Below, in pieces: positions 44,015 through 53,950 of a stretch of DNA of 64,000 nt (position 1 is its first letter; the number at the start of each line of letters is the position of its first letter). The stretch covers positions 2,294,001 through 2,358,000 of the forward strand of contig NC_019673.1 in assembly GCF_000328705.1 (NCBI RefSeq). Direction: 5' to 3'. A model generated the notes under the pieces. It was not told where the DNA came from. It worked only from the letters and a program-made list of their open reading frames with translations, and did not search any database. The stretch comes from Saccharothrix espanaensis DSM 44229. Lineage in GTDB: Bacteria; Actinomycetota; Actinomycetes; Mycobacteriales; Pseudonocardiaceae. The translations under genes were made by a program, and so were the position numbers.

Positions 44015-44514
44015 TCGTCGGCGGATAGTGGTCGGCGGCCCTGACGACCGGCTTGGGCACGCGGTCAGTCCAGGCCCGGGTAGCGCTCGGCCGCTGCGGC
44101 GCAGACGTCGACGGTCAGGAACGGGGTGGTCGGGGGTCGTGCGGCGTGGGGTTCGAGGATCAGGACGCGGTTCGGGCCGAAGTCACCGGTTCCGGGGCGA
44201 CACCGCGGCGGGCCGCGATCGCCGCCTCCCGCTCCCCGGCGTCACGTCGTTCCGCACGCCTTCGACGCAAGGCGTCCTCGATGTCACCGCTGGACCCGCC
44301 GGCCGCCCACTCGTCATCCGCCCCACCAGCACGTCGCCACCAACGCAGGTGGGCGTTGCAGCGGCGTTCCCGGGTCCCGCTCCAGGCGCACTCCGCCGTC
44401 AGGGCAGTTCGGCGATCCGCCGCCGACCGGGTGCACCGACGACCGGAACCGGCGAAGCTCGCCGCTCCGGTCGTGCCGACCTGGTGCCGGCCAGGTGGGG
44501 CAGTGGGTGCCGGC
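44015..44514. other. Intergenic region with a possible coding relic
   Basis: About 500 bases with no firm gene. On the minus strand a frame from ~44510 to the stop at 44160-44162 reads protein-like (Arg/Glu/Ala-rich helix ending VTSARTAS) but has no start codon, so it may be a relic continuing the gene upstream after a frameshift. Confidence 0.35.
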
Positions 44515-45258
44515 TCACGAGGCGCCGGTCGGCGGCGGGGCGTCCTCGGGGTCGTCGCGCCGCAGGCTGCTCCGGCGAGGCTCGCCGTAGACGGTGCCGC
44601 GCCGGCGGCCGTGGACGATGTAGTGCTGCGGTCGGGGGTCCACGGGCGGTGGTGGCGGTTGGGCGGCGCTGTCGGGCTTGCCGTACCGGTCGATGAACCG
44701 GTCGCGTGCCTCGACGAACTCGTCCCGGTCGGCGCAGGACTCCGCCCGCCACGAGCACCAGGTCACGCCCTCCCGGTCGAGGTTGTGGGCTCGGCGGTAG
44801 AACTGGCTGGTGTGGCCGATGAACACCGGCACCCCGCCGTTGCCGAACAGCACGAACGCCACCCGCGCGCCCGTTCCGGGGTAGCCGCCGGCATGGCGGA
44901 GGCCGTGGAAACCGGTGTGCCCGAACCAGGTCCCGTCCTCCGGGATGGCGAGGGCGCCGATCAGGCCGTCGAGGTCCTGCCGGTCATCCGGGTGCTGGGG
45001 CGCCCCGCCGTGCCCGAACAGGCCGGCGTCCCGCGCCCTCGACCTGACCTGGTCGTAGGCGGCGCGCAGGCCGTGCCGGTCCAACTGGCCGTCGGCGTGT
45101 GCGCGGGTGGCGCTGTCGAGGTACGCGGCCTCCGCCTCGATCGTCGCCGCTGTCAGTCGCGCGAGTTCTTCGTGCAGCCGCCGGACGTGTGTCGCGGCGA
45201 CATCGACCTCGGGTACCCCGCACGAGCCCGATGTGTCGAAGGGTGGTGTCGTGATCAC
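44515..45258 (-). CDS. Hypothetical protein with a GIY-YIG-like core
   Basis: A protein of about 247 residues. A helical region (20-110) is followed by RVAFVLFGNGGVPVFIGHTS and QFYRRAHNLD, then RDRFIDRYGKP. This order resembles GIY-YIG nuclease-like folds (two strands, YVG, then R and E), but the consensus residues are partly replaced, so nuclease activity is doubtful. The C-terminal 45 residues are Pro/Arg-rich. The GTG at 45258 is a guess; the frame is open to 45324. Function unknown. Confidence 0.6.
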   Translation of the reverse strand: MITTPPFDTSGSCGVPEVDVAATHVRRLHEELARLTAATIEAEAAYLDSATRAHADGQLDRHGLRAAYDQVRSRARDAGLFGHGGAPQHPDDRQDLDGLIGALAIPEDGTWFGHTGFHGLRHAGGYPGTGARVAFVLFGNGGVPVFIGHTSQFYRRAHNLDREGVTWCSWRAESCADRDEFVEARDRFIDRYGKPDSAAQPPPPPVDPRPQHYIVHGRRRGTVYGEPRRSSLRRDDPEDAPPPTGAS

Positions 45259-45590
45259 GGCGGGAGCATCGCGCCACTCGGCTACCGGGGCACGGACCCA
45301 CACGGCAACCAAGCCCTTGACCACCCGAACGTGTCCACAAAGGGCAGTGCCGATTTCCCGTTGGGTAACAGCGCCGACGGTCCGTTGGATCGACTACGAG
45401 TCGCGATCAACCACGACGACTACCACGCCGGTCGTGTCCTCAGTGGATGGTCTGGGCAGCGGTACTAGGTGAACCGCGGTCGCGAAGTCCGGTCGTCACC
45501 GCGGTCTGTCGGCGGGGCCGATCCCGCGGTCTTTTTGTTCTGTGCCACGGTCGTTCGCGCGGCTGTCGAGGTTCCTGGGCGGCCGGGGAA

Positions 45591-46490
45591 CTACGACTCG
45601 TCCAACTGGAAGTGCCAGATGACCAGTGCCGGCGCGCCGGCACTGACGGCTTGGGTCGCTTCGGGCACCATGGCGGCCAGGGCCCACGGCCACAGCTCCC
45701 ACGGGCTCAGCTCCCACGGGCTGGGTGTCGTCGCCCGATCCGCGGGCTCCGACGCGGTCGGTAGGGGAGGTTCCTCGCAACGGCGTAGGCGCAGTCCCAC
45801 GGGGAGCGCGGCGCGCAGGTAGTCCCCGATCAGGTGGCGGTGGGCGGTCAGGCGTCCGGGTCGGCCGTCGGCTCCGCGCACGGGCGGGGTCGCGCCCCAG
45901 GTGACCCGCTCGGGGTGCATGTCGGCGATCACCAGGTGTCCGCCCGGACGCAGGACCCTGGCGAACTCCGCGATCACCGGGGCGAGCGTCGGGACGTGGG
46001 TCAGGGCCAAGGCGCACACGACCAGGTCGACCTCGGCGTCGGCCACCGGGAGCCGGTGCAGGTCGCCGAGCAGGAACTCGCCCTGCGCAACCCTGGTGCG
46101 CGCCCGCGCGAGCATGTCGGGCGAGCCGTCCACGCCGATGACCCGGTGGCCACGTCCGGCCAGGAACTCGGCGTAGCGACCGGTCCCGCACGCGGCGTCC
46201 AGCGCGACACCGACGGGCAGCGAGTCGACGATCTCCTTGACCACGGGCTCGTCGAGGTCGAACGCCGAGTTGGGCTGGTCGTACGTCGCCGACCACAGCC
46301 GATAGCCCGTCACCGTGTCGACCCGGTCGACTTCGACGGCCGCGTCCGCCAGCGCCTCGTCATCGAGCACCCTGCGGATCTCCGCGATCCGGGCCTCCAC
46401 GAAAGCGCGGTCGAACTCCCCGGTGAACGCGCGCAACAAGGCCATGCCCTCAAGTCCGAGCAGGTACGCCCGCGGGTCCTCGTAGATCAC
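45591..46490 (-). CDS. SAM-dependent methyltransferase
   Basis: A class I methyltransferase of about 299 residues. Motif I VALDAACGTGRYAEFLAGRG binds SAM; VIGVDGSPDMLARA, the acidic DLVVCALALTHVP and the post-motif VLRPGGHLVIADMHPE follow in proper order. An N-terminal helical part (VIYEDPRAYLLGLEGMALLR) may bind substrate. The C-terminus contains a tandem repeat PWELSPWELWPW encoded by two perfect 15-base units. No ATG fits; I use the GTG at 46490, although the frame is open upstream. Substrate unknown. Confidence 0.85.
   Translation of the reverse strand: MIYEDPRAYLLGLEGMALLRAFTGEFDRAFVEARIAEIRRVLDDEALADAAVEVDRVDTVTGYRLWSATYDQPNSAFDLDEPVVKEIVDSLPVGVALDAACGTGRYAEFLAGRGHRVIGVDGSPDMLARARTRVAQGEFLLGDLHRLPVADAEVDLVVCALALTHVPTLAPVIAEFARVLRPGGHLVIADMHPERVTWGATPPVRGADGRPGRLTAHRHLIGDYLRAALPVGLRLRRCEEPPLPTASEPADRATTPSPWELSPWELWPWALAAMVPEATQAVSAGAPALVIWHFQLDES
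45693..45722 (-). repeat. Perfect 15-base tandem duplication in the methyltransferase gene
   Basis: Units 45693-45707 and 45708-45722 are identical, adding five residues (the doubled PWELS-type segment) without breaking frame. It looks recent. Confidence 0.8.
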
Positions 46491-46596
46491 CCGGCCGACG
46501 TTAACGATGTTCTTGCGGGTGAGCCAACGGATTTCCGGTCGCCGCGTCGGCGGACCTGCCGACCGGCGAGGACGCACTTCGCACGCGGTGGTCCGG

Positions 46597-46866
46597 TCAC
46601 CCTTCGGGGTGGTCGATGACGTTCCCGTTCGCGCAGTGGTCGGCGTGGTTGCCGTTCCACTGGCCGCCCGCCGGCACGACGGCGAGTTCTTGCAGGCAGA
46701 CATCGGCAGCGCTGAACGCCCAGTTGCCGGCCGCGTCGACCCCGTCGCCGAAGGGCGAGCCGGTCGCGGTGTCCGCGTCGGGTTCGGCGGCCACGGCGGG
46801 CGAGGCGATCAGCGTGGACATGCCGATGCCGAGCAGGGCGGCGGCGATCCTGGCGGGTACGGGCAC
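46597..46866 (-). CDS. Small secreted protein
   Basis: An 89-residue protein with a signal peptide (ARIAAALLGIGMSTLIASPA, cleavage near AVA-A, residue ~27). The mature ~60 residues contain ELAVVPAGGQWNGNHADHC and two cysteines. It recalls the small actinomycete surface proteins but is not a chaplin by motif. The start is a GTG (46864-46866) with GGAAG upstream. Function unknown. Confidence 0.7.
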   Translation of the reverse strand: MPVPARIAAALLGIGMSTLIASPAVAAEPDADTATGSPFGDGVDAAGNWAFSAADVCLQELAVVPAGGQWNGNHADHCANGNVIDHPEG

Positions 46867-46983
46867 GAGGACTTCCGTTCGGTCGGTCGGTGGTGGCGCA
46901 TGACTTATCGGCCAGGCGACAGTCATGATCAAGACCGTGGCGGGTGCAGTACCCGATCGTGTCCAGGTGTCGAGGGTCGCACT

Positions 46984-48790
46984 TCAGAGGTGGATGTCGT
47001 GGCGTGACGTCGCGTTCAGCTTGCGGCGGACCTTGACGACGTGCTCCTCCACCGTGCGGCGGGAGAGGAACAGGGCTTGGGCTATCTCGCGGTTGGTGTG
47101 GCCGTCCGCCAGGAGGCGGGCGACGTCCTGTCCACGGGGGGACAGCTCGCTGCCGTAGCCGCGCCTGCCGCGGCGTGAGGGGGTGGCCACGCCGGTGCTG
47201 CGGATGCGGTGCCGGCAGCGGGCGGCATCGACGGTCGCGCCGAGGGAGTCGTAGGACCGGGCCCGCGCGTCGAGCGCCGTGGCGTCGGTGCGGGCTTCCT
47301 CCTCGGCCCGCTCGACGAGCTGGGTGGCCCGGTAGGGCAGGCCCAGGTCCCGGTGCAGGGCGATCGCCTCCCGGTAGGGCCGGGCGGCTTCGTCACCGTC
47401 GTCGGTGGCCCCGGCCAGCCGCGCGCGGCAGGCGGTCAGTGCCGCGTGGGCCAGCGGGGCGTCGACACCGGACAGGCCGGCGGTCGTCTCCGCGACGAGC
47501 AGTCGCGCGGCGTCGACGCGGCCGACCGCCAGGTGGCAGTCGACGGCCTGCGGCAGGATGTCGCCCGACCACACCCACGCGCCCTTGCTCCGGATCATCG
47601 CCACGCCGCGTTCGACCTGTTCCGCGGCGGCGGTGGTCTCGCCTCGGCTGAGCAGCATGCCCGCCATCCCGCCGGCCGCCGAGATGCCCACCGGGAAGAC
47701 CTGGGCGAGCGGGTGCGACCCCGCCGCCCGGAAGGCTTCCTCGGCCCGCACCCACTCGCCGCGGGCCGCCGCCGGCCAGCCCCGGGTGAGGCTCAGGTCG
47801 GTGGTCAGCAGGAGGTTGGCGTATTTCCTGACGAGGAGGTCGATCCGCTGTTCCAGCCCGGCCCACTGGCCGCTGAGCCAGTCGAGCCGGACGGCCGTGG
47901 CCTCGGCGGTGCCGACGACGTAGGAGGCGGCGACCCGCTCGGCCAGGGTGATCCCGGTGCGCAGGAACTCCCTCGCGCGGGCGTAGTGCCCGATCCACGA
48001 GCAGGCGTCCTCCGGTTGCAGTGCGCGCGGGTCAGGTGGTGCAGCTCGTCCGGGTCGTGCACGTCGGAGGCGGACGGCAGCTGGGCGATGCGCTCCCAGG
48101 TGCCCCGGTCGCCGACGATGAGCCGCCCGCCGAGCGTCGTGGCCAGCAGGGCGGTGCGCGACGCCTGGGTGGGCAGGTGGTCGGTGATCCCCTCGACCCG
48201 GCCGAGCGAGGCCCGGTGCTCGGCGATGGACGCGGTGCCCAGGTACGGCCCGGCCATGGCGGCCAGCCCGCGCACGGCGCGTTCCGGCTGGTCGCCGAGC
48301 AGGTCCAGGGCCCGGGTGATCTCCTCGGCGCCGCGGTCCAGCTCGCCGTCTCGCGCTGGAGCAGCCACTCGGCTCTCACGCCCGCTGCCCTGGCGTGCGC
48401 GGACAAGCGGGCGACAGGCGCCTGGTCAAGGCCGGACAGCACCGCCACGGCACGTTCGTGCGATTGCCGCCGCCGTGTGTCGGGCAGCCAGGCGTGCACG
48501 GCTCGTGGGCGATGTCGTGCAGGAAACCGAGCCTGTTTGCGGTCTTCTCGACGAACAGACCGCACGCCACCAGCGCGGTCACGTGCTCCGCTTCGTTGCC
48601 CGCAACGGCTCCCAGGACGTCGGCCGTCTCCGGCACGCCCAGCAGCGGCGGCCTCGGCGATGGCACGTGCGGCGTCGGGCAGGGCGTCCACCTGCTCCCT
48701 GATCACCTCCGCCACGCGGACCGGCACGTCGATGCCGTCCAACACCCGCCGCGCGAGGACCGTCCGATGATCTCCGGGTGGGCGAGCCCG
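46984..48790 (-). pseudogene. LuxR-family (LAL-like) regulator, truncated and frameshifted
   Basis: The C-terminal HTH is intact in one frame: LSPRGQDVARLLADGHTNRE, LSRRTVEEHVVKVRRKL, ending at 46984, preceded by TPR-like helices to about 48000. Further upstream the homologous sequence continues in other frames: RGLAAMAGPYLGTASIAEHR (~48230-48280), RAVAVLSGLDQAPVARLSAH (~48420-48460), LVACGLFVEKTANRLGFLHD (~48530-48590), and VIREQVDALPDAARAIAEAA (~48660-48720). The N-terminal P-loop ATPase is missing. At least four frame changes and the truncation make it non-functional. The intact 3' part (from ~47751) could still be expressed as a short HTH protein. Confidence 0.8.
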
Positions 48791-48956
48791 CGATCCGGAC
48801 TCGTCCAGCCGGAACCCCGTGGAGCGCTTCTCCGAGTTGGTCCAGCGCTTGGCGGGCACCGGGTTGGCAGGGGATCGGTTATTGGCCGGTAGCGGTGGGG
48901 GTCGGCGTGGAAAGCTGCTCCTTGATCCAGTCAACGTGGTGGGGGAGTGGTGGTTC

Positions 48957-49412
48957 ATGGGTATGACGCTGTCGTTCACGCGGGTCACGCCGGAGCAGTT
49001 GGAGCTGGCGTTCGAGGACCCGGAGCGGGCGTTGGAGTACCTGGAGGACGAGGAGCGGCCGTACTGCTTCCTGGAGAAGTCCTGGGCGGGCATCCAGTTC
49101 CTGCTGGACGCGGCCGGGGTCGGGGTCGACGTGTACGAGGACGGTGACGCCATCGACGAGGAGTGCACCCTCTTCGGCTGGAGCGACAGCATGGTGGCGG
49201 CGACCGCCAAGGCCCTGGGCGCGACGCCGTTCGAGGTGTTGGCCGGGTTCTACGACCCGCAGCGGCTCAGCGAGAAGGACGTCTACCCCATGCGGCACCT
49301 CTGGGACGCCGACGACATCGGCTACCTGCGGGACAACTACGGCGACCTGGCCAGGTTCTTCGAGGAGACGGCGGCGGCCGGTGACGCGGCGATCCGCAAC
49401 TTCAGCTTCTGA
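48957..49412 (+). CDS. DUF1877 (YfbM-like) protein
   Basis: A 151-residue acidic soluble protein. The start MGMTLSFTRVTPEQLE, the mid ERPYCFLEKSWAGIQFLLD and the C-terminal DDIGYLRDNYGDLARFFEET follow the DUF1877 profile closely. Family members are alpha/beta proteins of unknown role. The ATG at 48957 is chosen because the family starts MGM; GGGGGAG precedes it by about ten bases. It is divergent from the LuxR relic. Confidence 0.85.
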   Translation: MGMTLSFTRVTPEQLELAFEDPERALEYLEDEERPYCFLEKSWAGIQFLLDAAGVGVDVYEDGDAIDEECTLFGWSDSMVAATAKALGATPFEVLAGFYDPQRLSEKDVYPMRHLWDADDIGYLRDNYGDLARFFEETAAAGDAAIRNFSF

Positions 49413-49583
49413 AACTCCGGGGAAGCCTGATCGGGACTTCCCGCGTGGGGTGTCGAGTCGGCGGCGGTCGGTCGTGGTCAAGGTGAGAGCTCGGCATCGG
49501 GCCTTCCCGGAGACGCGGCGGGCGCGCCTGGTCGTCGCGTAGGCTTGGGCGGGTCCCCGTCCGCGACTGTCTACAGAGGACCG

Positions 49584-50036
49584 ATGGCCGACCGTCACCT
49601 GATCGACGTCCACCTCCTGCTGGTTCGCGACGGCCAGGTCCTGCTGACCCGGCGGCGGGACGCCGATCCCCGGTTCGACGGCCGGTGGCACCTGCCGTCG
49701 GGGAAGCTCGACGCCGGCGAGTCCGTTCTGCGGGCGGCGGCCCGTGAAGCGGACGAGGAGGTGGGTGTCGGGATCGACATCGCCGACCTGCGCCTGGTGC
49801 ACACGTCGCACGTGACCGGGCCCGGACTCGAACCGCGCCTGGGGTTGTTCTTCGAAGCGCTTCGCTGGACGGGGGAACCGGTCAACCGTGAACCCGACAA
49901 GTGCTCCGCCGTCGGGTGGTTCCCGCTCGACGCCCTCCCGGACCGACTCATCGAGTACCCGGCCGCGGGCATCCACGCCTACCGCACCGGATCGCCGTTC
50001 GGCACGCTCGGGTGGCCCGACTCGACCACCTCGTAG
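49584..50036 (+). CDS. NUDIX hydrolase
   Basis: A 150-residue protein with a full NUDIX box from G49 region to the READEEVG segment (GKLDAGES near 47-54, READEEVGVG near 61-70), satisfying Gx5Ex7REUxEExGU. It should hydrolyse nucleoside diphosphates linked to another moiety; the substrate is not predictable. ATG at 49584 with AGAGGA upstream. The next gene, a double GNAT, begins 75 bases downstream. Confidence 0.9.
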   Translation: MADRHLIDVHLLLVRDGQVLLTRRRDADPRFDGRWHLPSGKLDAGESVLRAAAREADEEVGVGIDIADLRLVHTSHVTGPGLEPRLGLFFEALRWTGEPVNREPDKCSAVGWFPLDALPDRLIEYPAAGIHAYRTGSPFGTLGWPDSTTS

Positions 50037-50110
50037 TCCTCCTCGTTCCGCGCGGGGCCTCGTGGGAAAACAGGAAGACAGGCGCGTGGGCTGGGCTTAC
50101 GGTCTGCCGT

Positions 50111-51091
50111 ATGCGTGAAGGATCAGGTCCGCTGACGTGGCGCCCGCTCGGCCGGGAGGACGCCCAGGCGTCGGCCGACCTCCTCAACGTCATGGAGACC
50201 GTCGACCGGATCGGTGAGAACTACACCGCGGAGGACACCCTCCAGGAGCTGGTCGACCCCTACGCGGACCTGGAGCGGGCGAGCCTCGCCGCGTTCGACG
50301 GGGACGTGATGGTCGGCTACATGAAGATCCGCTTCAAGCCGTCGGCGGACGAGGTCCACCGGGTCTTCCTGGACGGCGGGGTGCACCCCGGCTACCGCCG
50401 GCGGGGTGTCGGGACCACGCTCGTGGAAGCCGGGGTGGCGGCGGCGAAGGTGGTGTACGCCCTGCACCACCCGACGTCGAAGCTGGTGGTCGACGTGCAC
50501 AAGTGCGAGCACGTCGCCGGCGTGGCCGAACTGGTGCGCTCGCAGGGTTTCACGCCGGTCCGCTACTTCCGGCGGATGGAACGCCCGCTCGGTGCCGCGC
50601 TCGGCGACGCGACGATCCCCGCCGGGTTCCGGGTCGAGCCTTGGTCGGAGCACAACGACGAGGAGTTCCGGCTGGTCCGCAACGAGTCGTACGAGGACTA
50701 CTGGGGTGCGCGCCCGATGCCCGCGGACTCCTGGCAGAACAAGATCACCAACCAGACGTTCCGACCCGACAAAAGCTTCCTGATGCGGGACGCCGGGAGC
50801 GGGGTCCCGGTGGGCGTGCTGGTGACCACGTGCTGGGACGCCGACACGGAGACCACCGGCGTCCGCGACGCGCACTTCATGGTCATCGGAACGCGCCGGG
50901 ACCACCGGCGTCGAGGGGTCGCCGGCGCGCTGGTGGGACACGCCCTGCGGTCCGCCGCCGACCACGGCTACGACCGTGCCAGCGTGAACGTGGACTCGGC
51001 GAACCCCATCGGGTCGTTCGGGATCTTCGAGAAAGCCGGGTTCACGGCGAAGGCGCGTTACGTGCGTTGGGCGTTGGAGATCTCCCTATAG
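50111..51091 (+). CDS. Tandem GNAT N-acetyltransferase (mycothiol-synthase-like)
   Basis: A 326-residue protein with two GNAT domains. The first contains the acetyl-CoA loop VHPGYRRRGVGTTLVEAG (about 94-111), the second TRRDHRRRGVAGALVGHALR (about 265-284) and the C-terminal GSFGIFEKAGFTAKARYVRW. This two-domain layout is shared with mycothiol synthase MshD and other actinobacterial acetyltransferases; sequence alone does not assign MshD. Both CoA loops look intact, so both halves may bind CoA. The start ATG at 50111 follows the NUDIX gene by 74 bases. Confidence 0.88.
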   Translation: MREGSGPLTWRPLGREDAQASADLLNVMETVDRIGENYTAEDTLQELVDPYADLERASLAAFDGDVMVGYMKIRFKPSADEVHRVFLDGGVHPGYRRRGVGTTLVEAGVAAAKVVYALHHPTSKLVVDVHKCEHVAGVAELVRSQGFTPVRYFRRMERPLGAALGDATIPAGFRVEPWSEHNDEEFRLVRNESYEDYWGARPMPADSWQNKITNQTFRPDKSFLMRDAGSGVPVGVLVTTCWDADTETTGVRDAHFMVIGTRRDHRRRGVAGALVGHALRSAADHGYDRASVNVDSANPIGSFGIFEKAGFTAKARYVRWALEISL

Positions 51092-51274
51092 CGCCTCGCC
51101 GGTCAGACGTGAGTAGATGCGTCATTTATCCAGTGCGTGCAGGAATCGCCTCGGTTCTCGATAGAATGCGTTCCTACTGCCTCAAGAACAGCTTGTGCCA
51201 CGGCTCGACCGTCGGCAAGATGCCGGCATCGGTGATCCGGTATTGTGCAGGGTGGGGCGCTTCGGGGAGGGTCG

Positions 51275-53248
51275 TTGCACAAGCGTGTCGTGATGGTCGT
51301 TTCGGGGGCGTTATTCGCGCTGTTGGCGCTGGTGGCGACCGTGGTCACCGATCTGTACGACCGGGAGTACCCGCAGGCCATCGGGGTCGCTGAGCGAATC
51401 GGGTTGGATTTCGGCTCGTCGCGATTCGGTGACGTCGAGGCATTCGACCGGTTGGCGGAACTGGACGCCGATCTCGGGCTCGGGCTGGTCAAGATCGCGC
51501 CGGACCTGACCGGGGGCGGTGCGGTGGACCGGAAGGTGTTCGTGGCCTTCACGCCGGGGGCGCTGCCCGGGGAGTTCCGGTGGTTCGGCGGCGGTGTCGC
51601 GGAGGTCGTCGGGCGGGAGCGGCTGGCCAACTCCTACGCCTCCGGGTCCTACCTGGTGACCAGGCCCGGCGCGCGGGTCGACGCCTTCGCGGGCGCGTTG
51701 ACCGAGGCCGGGGTCAAGGTCCAGGTGCGGGTGGCCTCGGTCGCCGAGTCGGTGGACTTCGTGCTGGGGGAGGGCAGCTTCCTCGCCGCCCTGCTCGCCG
51801 CGTTCGCGCTGATCGTGGCGCTGGCGCTGTTCTGGCTGTCGATGAAGGCACGCGGGCGGGCGCTGCGGGTGCTGGCCGGCAGCCCGGTGTGGCGCATCCA
51901 GGTGCAGGACCTCGCCGGGTTCGTGGGCGGCCTGCTGGTCTCGGGCGCGGTGGTGCTGGTCGCGGCGGGTCTCTACGTCGGCCTGGCGCACGACTGGCTC
52001 TACGTCGGGCCGTTCGTCCGGGTGCTGCTCGGCCTCCAGCTCGCGGTGATCGGCGCGGCGATGGCCGCGGTGCTCCTCATGTCCGCGTCGGCGTGGCCCA
52101 GCGCCCGAATGCTCGCCACCCGCCAGCCGGCGGTGCGCAGCCTGCGCACGGCGGTCGTGGTCGTCCAAGCGGCGACGTTCCTCCTGGTGGTCTCCTCCGC
52201 GGGCCCCGCGTGGACCGCCTACCGGCAGGCGTCCGCCACCGCCGCCGAGACGGCGATGTGGCAGCGGCTCTCCGACCAGGTCGGGATCACGTTCGGGGTG
52301 TCGGAGCGGGAAATGGTCGCGGTCGAGCCCCGGATCGGTGATCTGGTGGGGGACGCGGAGGAGCGGGACGCCCTCGCGTTCTCGTACACGTTCGGCGAGC
52401 AGAACCGGCTGCCCGGTCTCACCGACTACCCGGCGGCCTCCCTGGTCAACCAGCGCTGGCTCGACCTGGTGACCGAAGGCGCGCCGCGGCCCGCACTGGA
52501 GCCCGTGCCGCGCGAGGAGGCCCTGCGCAACGGCAGCGGCCTGGCGGCGAACCTGGAGTTGTGGTCGCGCGACCGGCTACCGGGCGAGCAGGTGCTCGGT
52601 GGGTTCGAGTTCTTCCGGCCGGTGACCGACTACCGGTTGCCCGTCGCGACGGCCGGCGGCGGTGGTCAACTTGATTTCCTCGATGACGTCCTCGTCGTCG
52701 TCGTGCCTTCGGTGCGCAGCGCTTTCAACGACTCGAACCTCACGTCGATGATGTCGACCCGCAACGTCGTGCTGACCGGCGTCGGTGGCACCCAGGAACT
52801 GATGAAGCGGCACGGGCTGGACCTGAAGTCGTTGCGCGACAGAGACGTCAAGGGCGTGCTGCGGGTCGTCTACATCGCCGAGGACGGCCTCCTGCTCGCC
52901 CAGTTCACCGCCTACGTCACCTGGCTGCTGAACCTCTCCCTGGTGGCGCTGGTCGTCGCGTTCGCCGTCGCCGCCGGGATCAGCGCGCTGATCACCGCCC
53001 TGCTGCACGCCAAGCGCGACTTCCCGCTGCGGGTGGCCGGCCGGTCGTGGGCGCAGATCCTGCGCGGCCGGGTGGCCCGGGAGTTGCTCGCCGGCGTGGG
53101 TCTCGTCGTGATCTCCCTGCTGTTCCAGCAACCCGGGGCGATGGGCGCGGTCCTCGTGGTCGCCGCGTTCGGGCTGCTCGCCGTTGCGCTGAGCCACCTC
53201 TTCGCCGCCCGCTGGTGCTTCGCCGGCGTCGGCCGGCGCCGGATCTGA
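51275..53248 (+). CDS. Bacteriocin-export-type membrane protein (lactococcin-972-system-like)
   Basis: A 657-residue integral membrane protein: one N-terminal helix (~5-27), a large extracytoplasmic domain, four helices (~175-310), a second soluble domain (~320-545) and three or four C-terminal helices (~550-650). This FtsX/MacB-like plan, plus the paired short ATPase gene directly downstream, matches the large membrane component of lactococcin-972-type systems. I chose the TTG at 51275 with GGGGAGGG just upstream; a GTG at 51245 lacks a site. No bacteriocin structural gene is recognisable next to it, so it may serve immunity or another small peptide. Confidence 0.78.
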   Translation: MHKRVVMVVSGALFALLALVATVVTDLYDREYPQAIGVAERIGLDFGSSRFGDVEAFDRLAELDADLGLGLVKIAPDLTGGGAVDRKVFVAFTPGALPGEFRWFGGGVAEVVGRERLANSYASGSYLVTRPGARVDAFAGALTEAGVKVQVRVASVAESVDFVLGEGSFLAALLAAFALIVALALFWLSMKARGRALRVLAGSPVWRIQVQDLAGFVGGLLVSGAVVLVAAGLYVGLAHDWLYVGPFVRVLLGLQLAVIGAAMAAVLLMSASAWPSARMLATRQPAVRSLRTAVVVVQAATFLLVVSSAGPAWTAYRQASATAAETAMWQRLSDQVGITFGVSEREMVAVEPRIGDLVGDAEERDALAFSYTFGEQNRLPGLTDYPAASLVNQRWLDLVTEGAPRPALEPVPREEALRNGSGLAANLELWSRDRLPGEQVLGGFEFFRPVTDYRLPVATAGGGGQLDFLDDVLVVVVPSVRSAFNDSNLTSMMSTRNVVLTGVGGTQELMKRHGLDLKSLRDRDVKGVLRVVYIAEDGLLLAQFTAYVTWLLNLSLVALVVAFAVAAGISALITALLHAKRDFPLRVAGRSWAQILRGRVARELLAGVGLVVISLLFQQPGAMGAVLVVAAFGLLAVALSHLFAARWCFAGVGRRRI

Positions 53249-53262
53249 TCGGAGTTCTCCAG

Positions 53263-53919
53263 ATGTTGGTCGAGGCCGAAGACGTGTCCGTGTCGATCGG
53301 CGGCCGAGCCGTGCTCGACGGTGAGACGGTCCGCTGCGCGCCCGGGACCATGACGGCCCTGGTGGGGCCCAGCGGTTCGGGCAAGACCACGCTCCTGCAC
53401 TGCCTGGGCCTGCTGCTGCCGGTCGACCGCGGGCGGATCGTGGTCGGCGGCGACGACGTCACCGGGTACGGGGCGGGGGCGCGGCGGCGGTTCTGGCGCG
53501 ACCACGCGGCGTTCGTGCTCCAAGACTACGGGATCATGGACGAGGAGTCGGTGGCGTTCAACGTCACCATGCGGTCCGGCCTGTTCGGCCGGCGGGTCAC
53601 CGGTGACCTGGAGCGGCTGGCCGCGGTGCTGGAGCAGACCGGGCTGGGCGGGCGGCAGGAGGAGGCGGCGAGCCACCTCAGCGGCGGGGAGAAGCAGCGG
53701 CTCGCGCTCGCCCGCGCCATCTACAAGCAGGCCGGGGTGGTGTTCGTCGACGAGCCGACCGCCTCGCTCGACGCGGTGAACCGGCGCAAGGTGATCGACC
53801 TGTTCGCGGGCTTCGCCGCCGACGGGCGCACGGTGATCGTGTCCACCCACGACGCGGAGATGATCGAGGCGTGCGGCTCCCGGTACGAGATCGGCTCCGC
53901 GCGCGCCGTCGCCGCCTGA
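53263..53919 (+). CDS. ABC transporter ATPase, short bacteriocin-export type
   Basis: A 218-residue ABC ATPase. Walker A GPSGSGKTT (35-43), Q-loop VLQDYGIMDE, signature LSGGEKQR, Walker B VVFVDEPTASLD, and switch histidine in VSTHDAEM are all complete. The length and the Q-loop region FVLQDYGIMDEESVAFNV match the lactococcin-972-group exporters (TIGR03608-like, from memory). It begins 15 bases after the membrane protein gene and powers it. A secreted small protein follows 32 bases later. The operon order is membrane protein, ATPase, small secreted protein. Confidence 0.9.
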   Translation: MLVEAEDVSVSIGGRAVLDGETVRCAPGTMTALVGPSGSGKTTLLHCLGLLLPVDRGRIVVGGDDVTGYGAGARRRFWRDHAAFVLQDYGIMDEESVAFNVTMRSGLFGRRVTGDLERLAAVLEQTGLGGRQEEAASHLSGGEKQRLALARAIYKQAGVVFVDEPTASLDAVNRRKVIDLFAGFAADGRTVIVSTHDAEMIEACGSRYEIGSARAVAA

Positions 53920-53950
53920 TGTTGTCGTCCCAGTGCAGGAGGGTTTCGCT

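Noticed and set aside
44130..44512. A protein-like minus-strand frame with a Cys/Trp-containing start
   Set aside because: No ATG, GTG or TTG opens it, and it overlaps the end of the neighbouring gene; at best it is a relic.
46597..46866. Chaplin assignment for the small secreted protein
   Set aside because: The size and leader fit, but the chaplin core motif is absent.
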